Made by a program: the position numbers and the translations under genes. A model generated the notes under the pieces. The model was given only the letters and a program-made list of their open reading frames with translations, did no database searches and had not been told where the DNA came from. DNA of 64,000 nt from Olavius algarvensis associated proteobacterium Delta 3 (GTDB taxonomy: Bacteria; Desulfobacterota; Desulfobacteria; Desulfobacterales; CAFBRK01): the NCBI GenBank assembly GCA_903231505.1, contig CAFBRK010000344.1, positions 18,379 to 82,378 of the forward strand. The letters are read 5' to 3'. How positions within the stretch are numbered: position 1 is the stretch's first letter; every line of letters begins with the position of its first letter. Shown in pieces: positions 23,655 to 32,716 of the stretch.

Positions 23655-25838
23655 TTAAACCATCCCTGAAAAGATTTCATGAAATTTTCTGACAAGGCCG
23701 GTTCTCCGATGCCTTGGATTATCCTTTTCCAGTGCCAGTGTCAGCGCGCGCCGGGATCCGGCCAGCACCACCAGGCGTCGGGCCCGGGTAACCGCTGTAT
23801 AGAGCAGGTTCCGTTGCAGCATGGCAAAGTGCTGTGTCACCAGGGGGATGACCACCGCCGGGTACTCGGAGCCCTGGGACTTGTGGATGGAAATGGCATA
23901 GGCCAGAGTCAGTTCGTCGATTTCGGAAAACTCGTACGCCACCGGTCGCTGTTCGTAGTCTACAATCAGGGTGCTGGTTTGACGGTCGATATCCGATACG
24001 GTCCCGATGTCACCGTTGAACACCTCTTTGGTATAATTGTTTTTCAGGTGCATCACCTTGTCGTTGCGTTTCAGGGCGAGGCCGTCTTTTTCGAGGATTG
24101 ACGGGCTCGGATTCAGGGCCTCCTGGAGCCGGCGGTTGAGGTGAATGGTGCCGGCTTTTCCCTTGTGCATCGGGGTGAGCACCTGGATGTCTTTTACCGG
24201 GTCCAGCCCGAAATGATCCGGCATGGACCTGGAGCACAGGTCGATGACCACGTCGGCGGTCCGGTCGGAGTTGGCGGCTTCCATGAAATAGAAGTCGGCA
24301 TCCGCATCTCCATTTTCGGTCGACGGGATCTCCGGCGTTCCGCCCTGGCGTATCCGGTGGGCGTTCCGGACGATCAGGCTTTCCTCGGCCTGTCGAAATA
24401 TCCGGGTCAGCCGGAAAACGGGGATCCGTTCGGATTGTATCATGTCGTCGAGTACGGTGCCGGCACCCACCGACGGGAGCTGAAACGCGTCGCCCACCAG
24501 GATCAGCATGGCGGACGCCGGGAGCGCCCGCAGGAGGTGATCCATGATCAGGGTGTCGATCATGGAGGCCTCGTCCACGATCACCCCATCGGCATCGAGG
24601 GGAGACTCGGCATTCCGGCTGAAACGGTTCTCCGATGGGAGATATCCCAGCATCCGGTGGAGGGTCGCCGCTTCATGCCGGGTGACGGCGGCCAGGCGCC
24701 TTGCCGCCCTTCCCGTGGGTGCGGCAAGCAGCACCCGTTTTCCTTCTGTTTCCAGGACGGCGCAGATCGACCGGATCAGGGTCGTCTTTCCCGTACCGGG
24801 CCCGCCGGTGACAATGACTACCCGATGGGAAAAGATCCCTTCCAGAACGGAAAGCTGCTCCTCGGACAAGGCAATAGCCAGTTGTTTAAAAACTCTCTCC
24901 GAAGCCCTGGCCGCATCGAAGGCCGGATCGGGTGGCGGCACAGTCAGAAGGGCTCCCAACCGGTTGGCAATACTTTTTTCCGCTTGCTGCAGAGATGTTA
25001 GGTAAACGGCCGGGATACCTGCCGGCGCCTCCGGTGTCTCGATCACGATCTCGCCGCCCCGGCTCAGGCGATCGACCGCGTATTCGACGGTGCCGCTGTC
25101 GATGTCAAAGAGACGGCGACACCGGTCGGCCAGGTCGTCTTCGGGTGAAAAGGTGTGGCCGCTGTCCGCATCTTCCTGAAGAAGATGCAGCACGCACGCT
25201 CCGGCCCGCTCGTCCGAGTCGATGGGGAGATTCTGGAATCGAAAGATGGCGTCGGCAATGTAAAAACCGATTCGGGGTAGATCTTCGATCAGCCGGAACG
25301 GGTCTTCCTGGATGATCTCCACGGCCTCCGGCCCGTAGAGCTTCAACAGTTTTGCGCCAAAGGACGGTTTGACTTCGATATCCCGAAGAAACGACATGAG
25401 CCGGCGAGCGCTGTGGTGGTCCTTCCAGGCGGATCGGATAACCTCGGCCTTGGATTTGCCGATGCCGTCCACCTCCGTGAGCTGCTCCGAACGGTTTTCG
25501 ATGACGTCCAGTGTTTCGGCGCCGAAATGTTCCACCAGCCGGGCGGCCATCTTGGGGCCGATTCCGGGGATCATTCCCGACGACAGGTACGCCCGGATGC
25601 CGTCGGCGGAATCGGGCAGGAGGACGTCCGCCGATGCAATTTGAAGCTGCTGACCGAACCGGGGGTGATCCTGCCACCTGCCTTCGACCCGCAGGGTCTC
25701 GCCGACCGCCGGCTCCGGCAGGGTTCCGACAATTGTGATCAGGTTGCCGGTGCCGGCCACCCGCAGCCGGGCGACCGTGTACTGGTTGTCGGAGTTGTGA
25801 AAGGTGACCCGTTCGACGTGGCCTTCAATGATTTCCAT
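23655..25838 (-). CDS. recD2: RecD2-type DNA helicase
   Basis: This 727-residue helicase has an N-terminal OB-like part (MEIIEGHVERVTFHNSDNQY). Tandem helix-hairpin-helix motifs follow (GIGPKMAARLVEHFG and VDGIGKSKAEVI). The SF1B motor has Walker A GGPGTGKTTL, VDEASMID and the C-terminal YAISIHKSQGSEYP. It lacks RecB/RecC partners, as usual for RecD2, which unwinds 5'-to-3' in repair. The start at 25838 is chosen by homology; no clear ribosome-binding site is seen there, and 25862 is a shadow extension. It stands alone between DUF1178 and gmhB. Confidence 0.95.
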   Translation of the reverse strand: MEIIEGHVERVTFHNSDNQYTVARLRVAGTGNLITIVGTLPEPAVGETLRVEGRWQDHPRFGQQLQIASADVLLPDSADGIRAYLSSGMIPGIGPKMAARLVEHFGAETLDVIENRSEQLTEVDGIGKSKAEVIRSAWKDHHSARRLMSFLRDIEVKPSFGAKLLKLYGPEAVEIIQEDPFRLIEDLPRIGFYIADAIFRFQNLPIDSDERAGACVLHLLQEDADSGHTFSPEDDLADRCRRLFDIDSGTVEYAVDRLSRGGEIVIETPEAPAGIPAVYLTSLQQAEKSIANRLGALLTVPPPDPAFDAARASERVFKQLAIALSEEQLSVLEGIFSHRVVIVTGGPGTGKTTLIRSICAVLETEGKRVLLAAPTGRAARRLAAVTRHEAATLHRMLGYLPSENRFSRNAESPLDADGVIVDEASMIDTLIMDHLLRALPASAMLILVGDAFQLPSVGAGTVLDDMIQSERIPVFRLTRIFRQAEESLIVRNAHRIRQGGTPEIPSTENGDADADFYFMEAANSDRTADVVIDLCSRSMPDHFGLDPVKDIQVLTPMHKGKAGTIHLNRRLQEALNPSPSILEKDGLALKRNDKVMHLKNNYTKEVFNGDIGTVSDIDRQTSTLIVDYEQRPVAYEFSEIDELTLAYAISIHKSQGSEYPAVVIPLVTQHFAMLQRNLLYTAVTRARRLVVLAGSRRALTLALEKDNPRHRRTGLVRKFHEIFSGMV

Positions 25839-25983
25839 GGGAGGTTGAATATACCAAAGCACCCCGGAAAGAAAGGGGTGCTGCAGTGGGCTGTTTTTGA
25901 TGAGTTACGTCGACCCGAGTGCGGTGAGCGACGTCGACCCACTTGTGGTGAGCGGAGACGAACCAGAGGGATTCATTCAAGAG

Positions 25984-26069
25984 CTTCCCTCCCTCAGGGG
26001 GAGGGATATAGGGAGGGGGATCAGATGGTTCCCATTTCCACCAAACACCAAACACCAAACACCAAACAC
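25984..26069. repeat. G-rich block and 7-bp tandem repeat upstream of recD2
   Basis: A G-rich palindromic repeat (25984-26020, ccctccctcagggggaggga...) is followed at about 26039-26069 by four copies of the 7-mer caccaaa. Just upstream lie two imperfect copies of a gacgtcgaccc unit (25905-25940). None is coding. Confidence 0.6.
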
Positions 26070-26086
26070 GAAATCCAAAACACCGA

Positions 26087-26668
26087 TTACTTTCTACCAA
26101 TAATCCACTTCACCGCATCCAGCAAATCTTCCGCCACATAATCGGGCGGGGTACCCTTGTTCATGAGCTCGTTCTGGGCCTTCGCCCCGCAGCCGGTCAT
26201 CACCAGCACGGTCCGGCCGACCCCGGCCCTTTTCCCAACCATAATGTCTTTGGCGTTGTCGCCGACCATGACGGCTTTGGGTATATTGATGCCGTATTCC
26301 TCTCTGGCCTGGAAGATGAGGCCGGGCTCGGGTTTGCGGCAGGGGCAGTTTTCGTCCGGCCGATGGGGGCAGAAAAAAACGTCCAATATTTTCCCGCCCG
26401 CCTTTTGGATTTCCTTGCGCATGAGGATGTGTATGTTCATGAGGGTTTTCATGGTGATCATGCCGCGGCCCACGGCCGACTGGTTGGTGATCACAATCAC
26501 GCAATAGCCCTTTTTATTGAGCAGTTGCAAAGCCTCCAGGCTCCCGGGAATAAAATGAAACTCGTCCCAGGATTTGACATACTCCGACGAGTCCTCGTTG
26601 ATCACCCCGTCCCGATCGAGGAAAACAAATTTTTCCACCGGAATCCTCACGATATCAGCTCCTCGCAC
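26087..26668 (-). CDS. gmhB: D-glycero-beta-D-manno-heptose-1,7-bisphosphate 7-phosphatase
   Basis: This 193-residue HAD-family phosphatase acts in heptose synthesis for lipopolysaccharide core. The nucleophile motif is FLDRDGVINED, motif II is VITNQSAVGRG, and the zinc loop of GmhB is present as CPHRPDENCPCRKP. The final motif is VMVGDNAKDIMVGKRAGV. The set is complete, so it should be active. Its presence supports a Gram-negative outer membrane with heptose. It is a single gene, with no other LPS genes nearby. Confidence 0.93.
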   Translation of the reverse strand: MRGADIVRIPVEKFVFLDRDGVINEDSSEYVKSWDEFHFIPGSLEALQLLNKKGYCVIVITNQSAVGRGMITMKTLMNIHILMRKEIQKAGGKILDVFFCPHRPDENCPCRKPEPGLIFQAREEYGINIPKAVMVGDNAKDIMVGKRAGVGRTVLVMTGCGAKAQNELMNKGTPPDYVAEDLLDAVKWIIGRK

Positions 26669-27234
26669 TCATCGCCGCCTGCGGGCCTGTATTTCGCCAT
26701 CTGCTTAACATTTTTTACCCAATTTTCCTATTCCAATGCGCAATTTGCGTAAAGTGTAAAAGGGGTCGCCCACTAAAGGGCGCCCCCTATAACGCCTTTA
26801 ACGACCCTCGTTTCCAGGGAACGAGGGGTCAGGCCACGCATTCGATGTTCCAATTTATCATTGTTTCCATTTTCGGAATACGATGAAATTGTGAATGGAA
26901 TACCACAATGTGGTATTTGGTGCCTATAGTTTAGGTAACTGATTTCACAGTGATCCAAGAAGCATAAATATAAAAATTTGAAATCATTTGAAAAAAAAGA
27001 ACAATGGTATGGCGTGATTATTGCTTTCAAGATTAGATTCTGCAATTTTTACATGTTTGTCCCGAGCCACCTATGGCTCGATTCGAAAACTGGTTTGACG
27101 GGTCTGATTTAACCAATTTACTCCAGGATCAATTCACCCGCACAGACATAGAGCAGGCATCATAACTGATGATTTATCGGCCTGTCGACGAACGTACTCC
27201 CTGCGCGACAGCAGCCCCTTTGTGGAGGAAGCAT
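26669..27234. other. Intergenic region with palindromes upstream of PEP-CTERM gene
   Basis: No gene is present. A GC hairpin (about 26763-26788, ggggtcgccc...gggcgcccc) lies near 26770. A near-perfect palindrome aataccacaatgtggtatt (26899-26917, 9-bp arms) stands 320 bp upstream of the PEP-CTERM gene and looks like an operator. The remainder is AT-rich. Confidence 0.5.
26899..26917. promoter_or_regulatory. Operator-like palindrome
   Basis: aataccaca-a-tgtggtatt is symmetrical over nine bases on each side of one central base. It stands alone in an AT-rich gap and is not followed by a T tract, so a protein-binding site is more likely than a terminator. The regulator is unknown. Confidence 0.4.
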
Positions 27235-28095
27235 ATGAAGAAAACAACGACTCTGAAAGCAGCATTGGTAATTTTTACGTTGACCGCATTGGTTGTTCTG
27301 CCCCCTGTCGCCGAAGCCGTGCCGATAGTCAGTGCTACGGCAGAGGCAACACTTGGCAGCGATTCTCCGATTAGCGATTCTGATTCGGGAGCGACAGCCG
27401 CTTCGGCATCCGTCGTCGAACCAGGCAACGACCCCGAATATGCCGGCAGGGGTGCGTCGGACTCAACCGGGCGTCTGGCGGCGAGCGCGAATTTTTTTGG
27501 CGCGAGCGGTACATTCGCAACGATTTCGGCCGGGGCGACCTGGACCGATACATTTGAAGGAATCGCCGGAACACAAGCCTTATTCGACTTTTTCATTCCC
27601 GGTGCCGGGATCGGTTTCTCTGCGAACAATGTGCCCGGACTCAGCGGCGAATTCATGGTCGAGATTCTGTTCAATGGAATCAGTGTTTTCAACTCGTACA
27701 CGTCGGTCGAAACTGACAGCAACTTTCCATCAATGGAGGGCGATTTCATCCTAACCCAGGAAGACACAATTTTAACTGCCGATTTTGCGATGGATATCAA
27801 CGGGTTCGGTGCGGGTTACCAATTCAATCCCTTTAGCGGCAGTTTGGATTTGACAGCGATTGATGGAACAAACACGATTACCTATTCGATGTTTGCCACT
27901 GTCGACGGTTTGATTGGTGAAACCTCGGCAATTTCCTCTATCGGTGATCCGCTGAATCTGTCGTCTCAGACCGGAGGCGTCACCTTGACGGTTGGTGGTA
28001 GCCCAGCGCCGGTTCCGGAACCGGCTACCATGCTGTTGGTCGGCGCAGGGCTGATCGGCATTGCCGGAGCACGGAGAAAATTGAAGGCGGCATAG
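27235..28095 (+). CDS. PEP-CTERM secreted protein
   Basis: This 286-residue protein starts at ATG 27235 with ggagg nine bases upstream; the frame upstream of it is not coding. A signal peptide (LKAALVIFTLTALVVLPPVAEA) leads a Ser/Ala/Gly/Asp-rich beta-type body. A canonical tail VPEPATMLLVGAGLIGIAGARRK completes it. This is the classic exosortase target layout. It is the second PEP-CTERM protein in the window and unlike the first in sequence. Export to the surface or matrix is known for the family. A hairpin at 28117-28148 follows the stop. Confidence 0.9.
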   Translation: MKKTTTLKAALVIFTLTALVVLPPVAEAVPIVSATAEATLGSDSPISDSDSGATAASASVVEPGNDPEYAGRGASDSTGRLAASANFFGASGTFATISAGATWTDTFEGIAGTQALFDFFIPGAGIGFSANNVPGLSGEFMVEILFNGISVFNSYTSVETDSNFPSMEGDFILTQEDTILTADFAMDINGFGAGYQFNPFSGSLDLTAIDGTNTITYSMFATVDGLIGETSAISSIGDPLNLSSQTGGVTLTVGGSPAPVPEPATMLLVGAGLIGIAGARRKLKAA

Positions 28096-28116
28096 CAAAC
28101 TCTCGATTTGATAACC

Positions 28117-28148
28117 AACAGGGCGGGGTCGCCGGATTCCGCCCTGTT
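28117..28148 (+). terminator. Hairpin downstream of the PEP-CTERM gene
   Basis: aacagggcgg (28117-28126) pairs with ccgccctgtt (28139-28148) around a 12-base loop, 22 bp after the stop codon. No T tract follows, so it may be a weak terminator or a stabilising 3' hairpin. Confidence 0.6.
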
Positions 28149-28593
28149 CAATGTTCACGTCAAGGGGAAGATGTCGGCAATTCTTCCTCACCACCACATA
28201 ATTGAGAAGACAAAGCCGCACGAAGCGAATTTATCAGTATTTGCTCCATATCTCGGTCTAACATAATCTATTTTTCCTTTCATTGAGAAGCCTCTTTCTC
28301 GGTTTAGGGGATGCCAGGAATCATCAGCCTCGTCATAATGCGGTGTCGTGCACCAAGTTAGTCCCCGATTTAAAGCTGGCGGAGGGAAGAAACTTTGCGA
28401 CGGGCTCGGAGCCCAAGGCGCAGTCCTTCTCACCCACCAAGCATAATGGTTTTACCGAATAAAAAAGACTTTTGATGCGCCATCAGGGATGGGAAAGCGG
28501 AGCCTCCTTCTCTTAGGGTGTTTTCTCTTTCTCTTTTTACATACGAGGCGCTTTTTAGAAAGATCGATATCATGCTACGGCGATTGAATCTGA

Positions 28594-28718
28594 TAAGCCT
28601 TGGTTTTCCCGCCTATAAAAAGAAGTATTCGGATAGCTACCATTTCAATAGATAGAGTTACTTTCTTCCCGGGGGCAACTGGGGGACTATTGATTGTCCC
28701 CTAAATACTCCGACTTGA
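28594..28718 (+). repeat. Dispersed repeat, copy 1 (left of transposase)
   Basis: The repeat begins aagccttggttttcccgcct and includes gaagtattcggatagctacc and a ggggac...gtcccc hairpin at 28682-28701. A nearly identical copy lies at 39942-40064 and a partial one at 40833-40912. Only this copy sits beside a transposase gene. Confidence 0.8.
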
Positions 28719-28723
28719 GTAAA

Positions 28724-29819
28724 AATAGGGGACGTCTATTGTTTTATAAGTTTCATTTTCTGCGAGTTTATGGTACTGAATCATATGCCGCGAAAAGCCA
28801 GAATTGACGCCCCCGGAGCGTTGCATCACATCATATTCCGAGGAATCGAGCGCCGGAAAATATTCCGAGACAACAAGGACCGCAACAATTTCCTGGATCG
28901 ACTCGGGGGCATTCTAACGGCGACCGGCACCCCCTGTTTTGCCTGGGCACTTATTCCCAACCACGTACATTTGTTGTTAAGAACCGGCAACGTGCCGATA
29001 TCCACCGTGATGAGGCGGCTTCTGACCGGTCATGCCGCCTATTTTAATCGACGGCACCGCCGCCACGGAAAGCTATTTCAAAACCGCTACAAATCCATCC
29101 TTTGCCAGGAAGACACCTACCTGCTCGAATTGGTCCGCTATATTCATCTTAATCCGCTCCGGGCCAAGCTTGTTTCAAATCTAAGTTCCCTGGATAAATG
29201 GCCCTTTTGCGGTCACAGCACGGTCATGGGAAAGCGTAAAAATCCGTGGCAGGACGACAGGTACGTATTAACGCTTTTCGGCAAGTCGCTGTCAGCGTCC
29301 CGGCGAAAATACAGGGCCTACGTGGCAAAAGCCTTGGATCAGGGCAGAAGACCGGAATTAACCGGCGGTGGCCTGATACGCAGCATGGGCGGCTGGTCGG
29401 CCGTTAAGATGTTAAGACATACGGCTCTGCGGATGAAAAGCGACGAGCGCATATTAGGAGATGGCGACTTTGTCGAAAATGTCTTAAAAGCCGCTGAAGA
29501 ACGTTACGAAACCGGATATGCGTTGAAGGCAAAAGGATACGATTTTGATAAGGTTGCGCAACGAGTGTGCGAGCAGACAGGGATCCAGATGGAGAAACTG
29601 ATGTCCAGGGGCAAACATCCGGCTACGGTTCAGGCGCGCAGCCTGTTGTGTTTCTGGGCGTGTCGCGAGCTCGGCATGAAGACCACCGAACTGGCAGAGA
29701 TATTGAAGATTTCACAACCCGCCGCGAGTCAGTCCGTCGCCCGAGGCGAAAAGCTATGTAAAGAAAATGGATGGAGGCTCTTAAGGTAGGAAACTTATAA
29801 AACAATGGACGTCCCCTAA
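28724..29819 (+). mobile_element. REP-type tyrosine transposase element with inverted ends
   Basis: The transposase gene is bracketed by inverted sequences. The left copy at 28724-28753 reads aggggacgtctattgtttta, and the right copy at 29791-29819 is its reverse complement with about two differences. Both end in the gggga run. Such ends around a single Y1 transposase are typical of REP-associated (RAYT) or IS200-related elements. The precise boundary could extend left into the repeat at 28594. Confidence 0.7.
28785..29789 (+). CDS. REP-associated tyrosine transposase (Y1, IS200-like)
   Basis: This 334-residue protein starts at ATG 28785 (MPRKARIDAPGALHH), the usual RAYT start. The HUH metal motif is NHVHLLL and the catalytic Tyr lies in LVRYIHLNPLRA; the FQNRYKSI segment is also typical. 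The C-terminal third (about 180-334) carries a helix-turn-helix-like region (TTELAEILKISQPAASQSV). All catalytic parts look intact, so the element may be active or recently active. It acts on single-stranded DNA hairpins. Confidence 0.93.
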   Translation: MPRKARIDAPGALHHIIFRGIERRKIFRDNKDRNNFLDRLGGILTATGTPCFAWALIPNHVHLLLRTGNVPISTVMRRLLTGHAAYFNRRHRRHGKLFQNRYKSILCQEDTYLLELVRYIHLNPLRAKLVSNLSSLDKWPFCGHSTVMGKRKNPWQDDRYVLTLFGKSLSASRRKYRAYVAKALDQGRRPELTGGGLIRSMGGWSAVKMLRHTALRMKSDERILGDGDFVENVLKAAEERYETGYALKAKGYDFDKVAQRVCEQTGIQMEKLMSRGKHPATVQARSLLCFWACRELGMKTTELAEILKISQPAASQSVARGEKLCKENGWRLLR

Positions 29820-29876
29820 TAGCTACACAAAGAAAACGTCCCCCTGAAAGATGGATGTTTACTTCCTATCGGGAAG

Positions 29877-30776
29877 CTATGGTATCTCTGTGAACGTGAT
29901 AAAGGAATCCGGATGTTTCAGATTGAATTCGCGCGCGTTCTGGAGATATTCTGGATCAAATCCTTGAGACCGAATCTCTTGAATTAATTGCCCGAACTCT
30001 GCGGTAGTTTTTACTTTTGTGGAAAGCGCCTTTTCCCCATGCAATGGATGATCCGCGACGATCCGCGCCCCTTTTCCGGTGCCGGAGACGTAATCTTCTT
30101 CATGGGTGTAAAACTGGGACAGAACAAGAATTCGAGTCCCCACAAATACAGCCTCCTCAAGATCATGGGTGACGAAAAAAATGGTCATGTTGTATTCTTC
30201 CCACAGCTCAAGAATGAGTATCTGCATCATCTCTCGAGTACCCGGATCCAAAGCCCCAAAAGGCTCATCCATCATCAAAATGGTGGGTTTCATGATTAAC
30301 GCTTGAGCGATGGCCACCCGTTGTCGCATTCCGCCCGAAAGCTGGTGTGGATACTTGTGCGCATGTTCCGCCAACTGAATGCTTTCCAGGTAACGCAACG
30401 CTTCTTCCCGATCGTTCTTTCTATTTCGGATAGATCTCAAAATACTACGGGAAAGCTGTTTGCCCAAAAGAATATTGTCCAGTATCGAAAGGTGTGGAAA
30501 GAGAGAATATCGCTGATAAACGATTCCACGATCCGGACCTGGAAATCCAATGGGTTTGCCCTGCATCAGCATCTGTCCGCCGGTGGGCTGTTCCTGTCCG
30601 AGAATCAAGCGCAGCAGAGTCGACTTCCCACAACCACTAGGCCCCACCACCGTACAGAATTCTCCCTGCCTGACGGCCAGGTCGATGTCATTGAGAACCG
30701 TTTTCGAACCGTACGATTTCGATACATCTTCAAGGTACAGCAAATAGTTGTTTTTACCTTTTTCGGAGTCAGTCAT
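29877..30776 (-). CDS. NitT/TauT-type ABC transporter, ATP-binding protein
   Basis: This 299-residue ATPase has Walker A VVGPSGCGKSTLL, the signature LSGGMRQRVAIAQAL, Walker B ILMMDEPFGALD and the switch His in FFVTHDLEEAV. The sequence resembles importers for nitrate, sulfonate or taurine. About 50 extra C-terminal residues are unassigned. It follows the permease gene by 3 bp and is the last gene of the 39.1-29.9 kb operon. It powers the inner-membrane import complex. The substrate is not defined by sequence. Confidence 0.92.
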   Translation of the reverse strand: MTDSEKGKNNYLLYLEDVSKSYGSKTVLNDIDLAVRQGEFCTVVGPSGCGKSTLLRLILGQEQPTGGQMLMQGKPIGFPGPDRGIVYQRYSLFPHLSILDNILLGKQLSRSILRSIRNRKNDREEALRYLESIQLAEHAHKYPHQLSGGMRQRVAIAQALIMKPTILMMDEPFGALDPGTREMMQILILELWEEYNMTIFFVTHDLEEAVFVGTRILVLSQFYTHEEDYVSGTGKGARIVADHPLHGEKALSTKVKTTAEFGQLIQEIRSQGFDPEYLQNAREFNLKHPDSFITFTEIP

Positions 30777-30779
30777 CTA

Positions 30780-31619
30780 TCAATTATCTGCTTTGGGGTT
30801 GTACCATGGGTAGCGAAAGGCGACACATTTGCGAAGGGCCAGATCGAAACAAAATGCCAATCCTGTAATCCAGGCCACATAAATAATGATCACGTCCATG
30901 GACAGATAGCGGCGTACCAGAAAAATTCGGTACCCCAGCCCATCCTGAGAAGCGATCGCCTCTGACGCGATCAGGAACAGCCAGGCGGCGCCCAGTGAGA
31001 GACGGACTGTGTCAACCAGCCTTGGTATTACCTGGGGGTAGACAACTCGGTAGATGACGCCTGCCTGAGAGGCCCCCAGGGTTAGCGCTTTGACGATATT
31101 CTCCCGGGGTATCTTTCGTACAGCTAGGTAAATATCCCTGGTAATTAATGGAAACGTGCCCAAGAAGATCAACATTATCTTGCCGAGCTGATCCACCCCG
31201 AAGGTGATAAACAAGATCGGCAAAATGGCCAGCGGCGGGATATTGGAAATAAATGTAACAAACGACAAACCAAGATTTCTGGCGCCCGGCAGCAGTCCCA
31301 TATTTAGTCCGAGCACTAGCCCGACCACCGAGGCAGCACTGATACCGATAAACAGCCGCTTTAGGCTGGCCTTGGTGTCGCTCCATAGCAGGATGGTTCC
31401 ACTGCGCTTGTTCTTTTCCAGGGCGGTCTTTTGAAAAGCCTTGCTGATCTTGGAGATCGTGGGCAGAAGTTTGTCGTGGGGGTTGGCTTTATGGCGTATT
31501 TCAGACGCGACCACGTAGACCGACAGCAGTAGCACAAACGGCAGAATTGCCAATAACAGCCGTAATCCAGGAGACGGGTCGGCATGCAGACCTAAAAATA
31601 TCGAGCGCTTTTTTGGCAT
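30780..31619 (-). CDS. NitT/TauT-type ABC transporter, permease
   Basis: This 279-residue inner-membrane protein has about six membrane helices and the BPD_transp_1 EAA-type loop (IYLAVRKIPRENIVKALTLGAS). ATG 31619 has aggaag upstream. It is 10 bp downstream of the binding-protein gene and 3 bp upstream of the ATPase gene. It forms the channel of the importer together with the ATPase. Homologues include the SsuC/TauC type and transporters near urea carboxylase. Confidence 0.92.
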   Translation of the reverse strand: MPKKRSIFLGLHADPSPGLRLLLAILPFVLLLSVYVVASEIRHKANPHDKLLPTISKISKAFQKTALEKNKRSGTILLWSDTKASLKRLFIGISAASVVGLVLGLNMGLLPGARNLGLSFVTFISNIPPLAILPILFITFGVDQLGKIMLIFLGTFPLITRDIYLAVRKIPRENIVKALTLGASQAGVIYRVVYPQVIPRLVDTVRLSLGAAWLFLIASEAIASQDGLGYRIFLVRRYLSMDVIIIYVAWITGLAFCFDLALRKCVAFRYPWYNPKADN

Positions 31620-31629
31620 GATTTTCTTC

Positions 31630-32682
31630 CTACAGCTTACCGTCGGCCGCCATTTTCATGAAGGAGGCATCAAAGCGCATCTTGATGTTGGATTTCGAGC
31701 CGAGGATCGAACCGTCTGGAAACGAAATGCCAACCACATCCTTGTTGTCCGCATCTCCGAACAAACCATGACTGAATGAGAAATCGCGAACATAGGCCAT
31801 GGTCTCCTTCAGATTATCGCTGGTAGTGAACTTCACGGCATCTGCAGGATTGTAAAACATGGCGGTGGTCCTCAATTGCGCTCGGAATTCGGGTTCGGTC
31901 CCACCGGCAAAATTTGCCATGTAGGCTATGGCCTCCTTGCCTTTCTTACTCTTGGAGGAAATCACGGACATGGTTTCATACCAGGCGCCTACCAGAGCCT
32001 TTTTTAACTTGTCGGGCGAATCGGTGCGTACCACCATCATATCAATGATCTCGCCCGGAACCTGGCTCGAATCGAAAACCATCTTGGCGCCTTTGACGTT
32101 GCGGCACTGCATCAATGGAGGGTTCCACGTCACCACAGCACCGTTGGGATCGGAAGTGAATATGGCTGCAATGTCGGCATCCGAGGTGTTGATGAGCTTT
32201 AGATCCTTTTCCTTCATGGAATTCATGGAGAGCGCCCTGGCAAGCAGGTAATGGGATACGGACAATTCCACGAGCTTTACCTGACGACCTTTCAGGTCCT
32301 TAACCCTGCTCCCCTTTTTCATAACAATGCCGTCATTGCCATTGGAAAAATCGCCGATGATAAGGGCCGTTGAATCGATCCCGCCGATCGCCGGAATGGT
32401 GAGGGCATCCATGTTGGTCATTACGCATCCCTGGTAAGCACCTCCGGTATAGAGATTAATGCTTTCGATATAGTCGTTGATCAGATCGAGCTGAATTTTG
32501 ATCCCGTATTTGGCGGCCCATTTGTCCAGGATGCCGCTGTTTCTGGCATATTCCCATGGTTCCCAGCCCGTATAGTGGGACCATGCCACACGATAGGTGT
32601 TGCCGGCAAAAACACCGGTGGGCGCCAAAAAGGTCAACACGAGACAGGCACACACGATTGCGCGAATCCATATTCTAATCAT
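31630..32682 (-). CDS. ABC transporter substrate-binding protein (urea-carboxylase-region type)
   Basis: This 350-residue protein starts at ATG 32682 with a strong aaggaggg site. A signal peptide (IVCACLVLTFLAPTGVFA) leads a periplasmic binding fold starting YRVAWSHYTGWEPWEYARNS. This opening and the GCVMTNMDALTIPA motif resemble the binding-protein family often found beside urea carboxylase (TIGR03427 type). No urea carboxylase is present here. It lies 35 bp downstream of telA. The ligand is unknown; small nitrogen- or sulfur-containing organics are typical for the wider NitT family. Confidence 0.85.
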   Translation of the reverse strand: MIRIWIRAIVCACLVLTFLAPTGVFAGNTYRVAWSHYTGWEPWEYARNSGILDKWAAKYGIKIQLDLINDYIESINLYTGGAYQGCVMTNMDALTIPAIGGIDSTALIIGDFSNGNDGIVMKKGSRVKDLKGRQVKLVELSVSHYLLARALSMNSMKEKDLKLINTSDADIAAIFTSDPNGAVVTWNPPLMQCRNVKGAKMVFDSSQVPGEIIDMMVVRTDSPDKLKKALVGAWYETMSVISSKSKKGKEAIAYMANFAGGTEPEFRAQLRTTAMFYNPADAVKFTTSDNLKETMAYVRDFSFSHGLFGDADNKDVVGISFPDGSILGSKSNIKMRFDASFMKMAADGKL

Positions 32683-32716
32683 GAGAATTCTTCCCTCCTT
32701 GATTGGTGTGATCGCT

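Noticed and set aside
23645..23690. ctgaaaagatttcatg block as another copy of the 909 repeat
   Set aside because: It codes for the conserved C-terminus of RecD2; the match of about 16 bases is likely chance.
26773..27045. 90-residue minus-strand frame
   Set aside because: Low-complexity Cys/Phe/Tyr-rich reading of an AT-rich gap, no start signals, and it overlaps the palindrome at 26899.
28188..28433. 81-residue minus-strand frame
   Set aside because: No ribosome-binding site and no family match; composition fits non-coding sequence.
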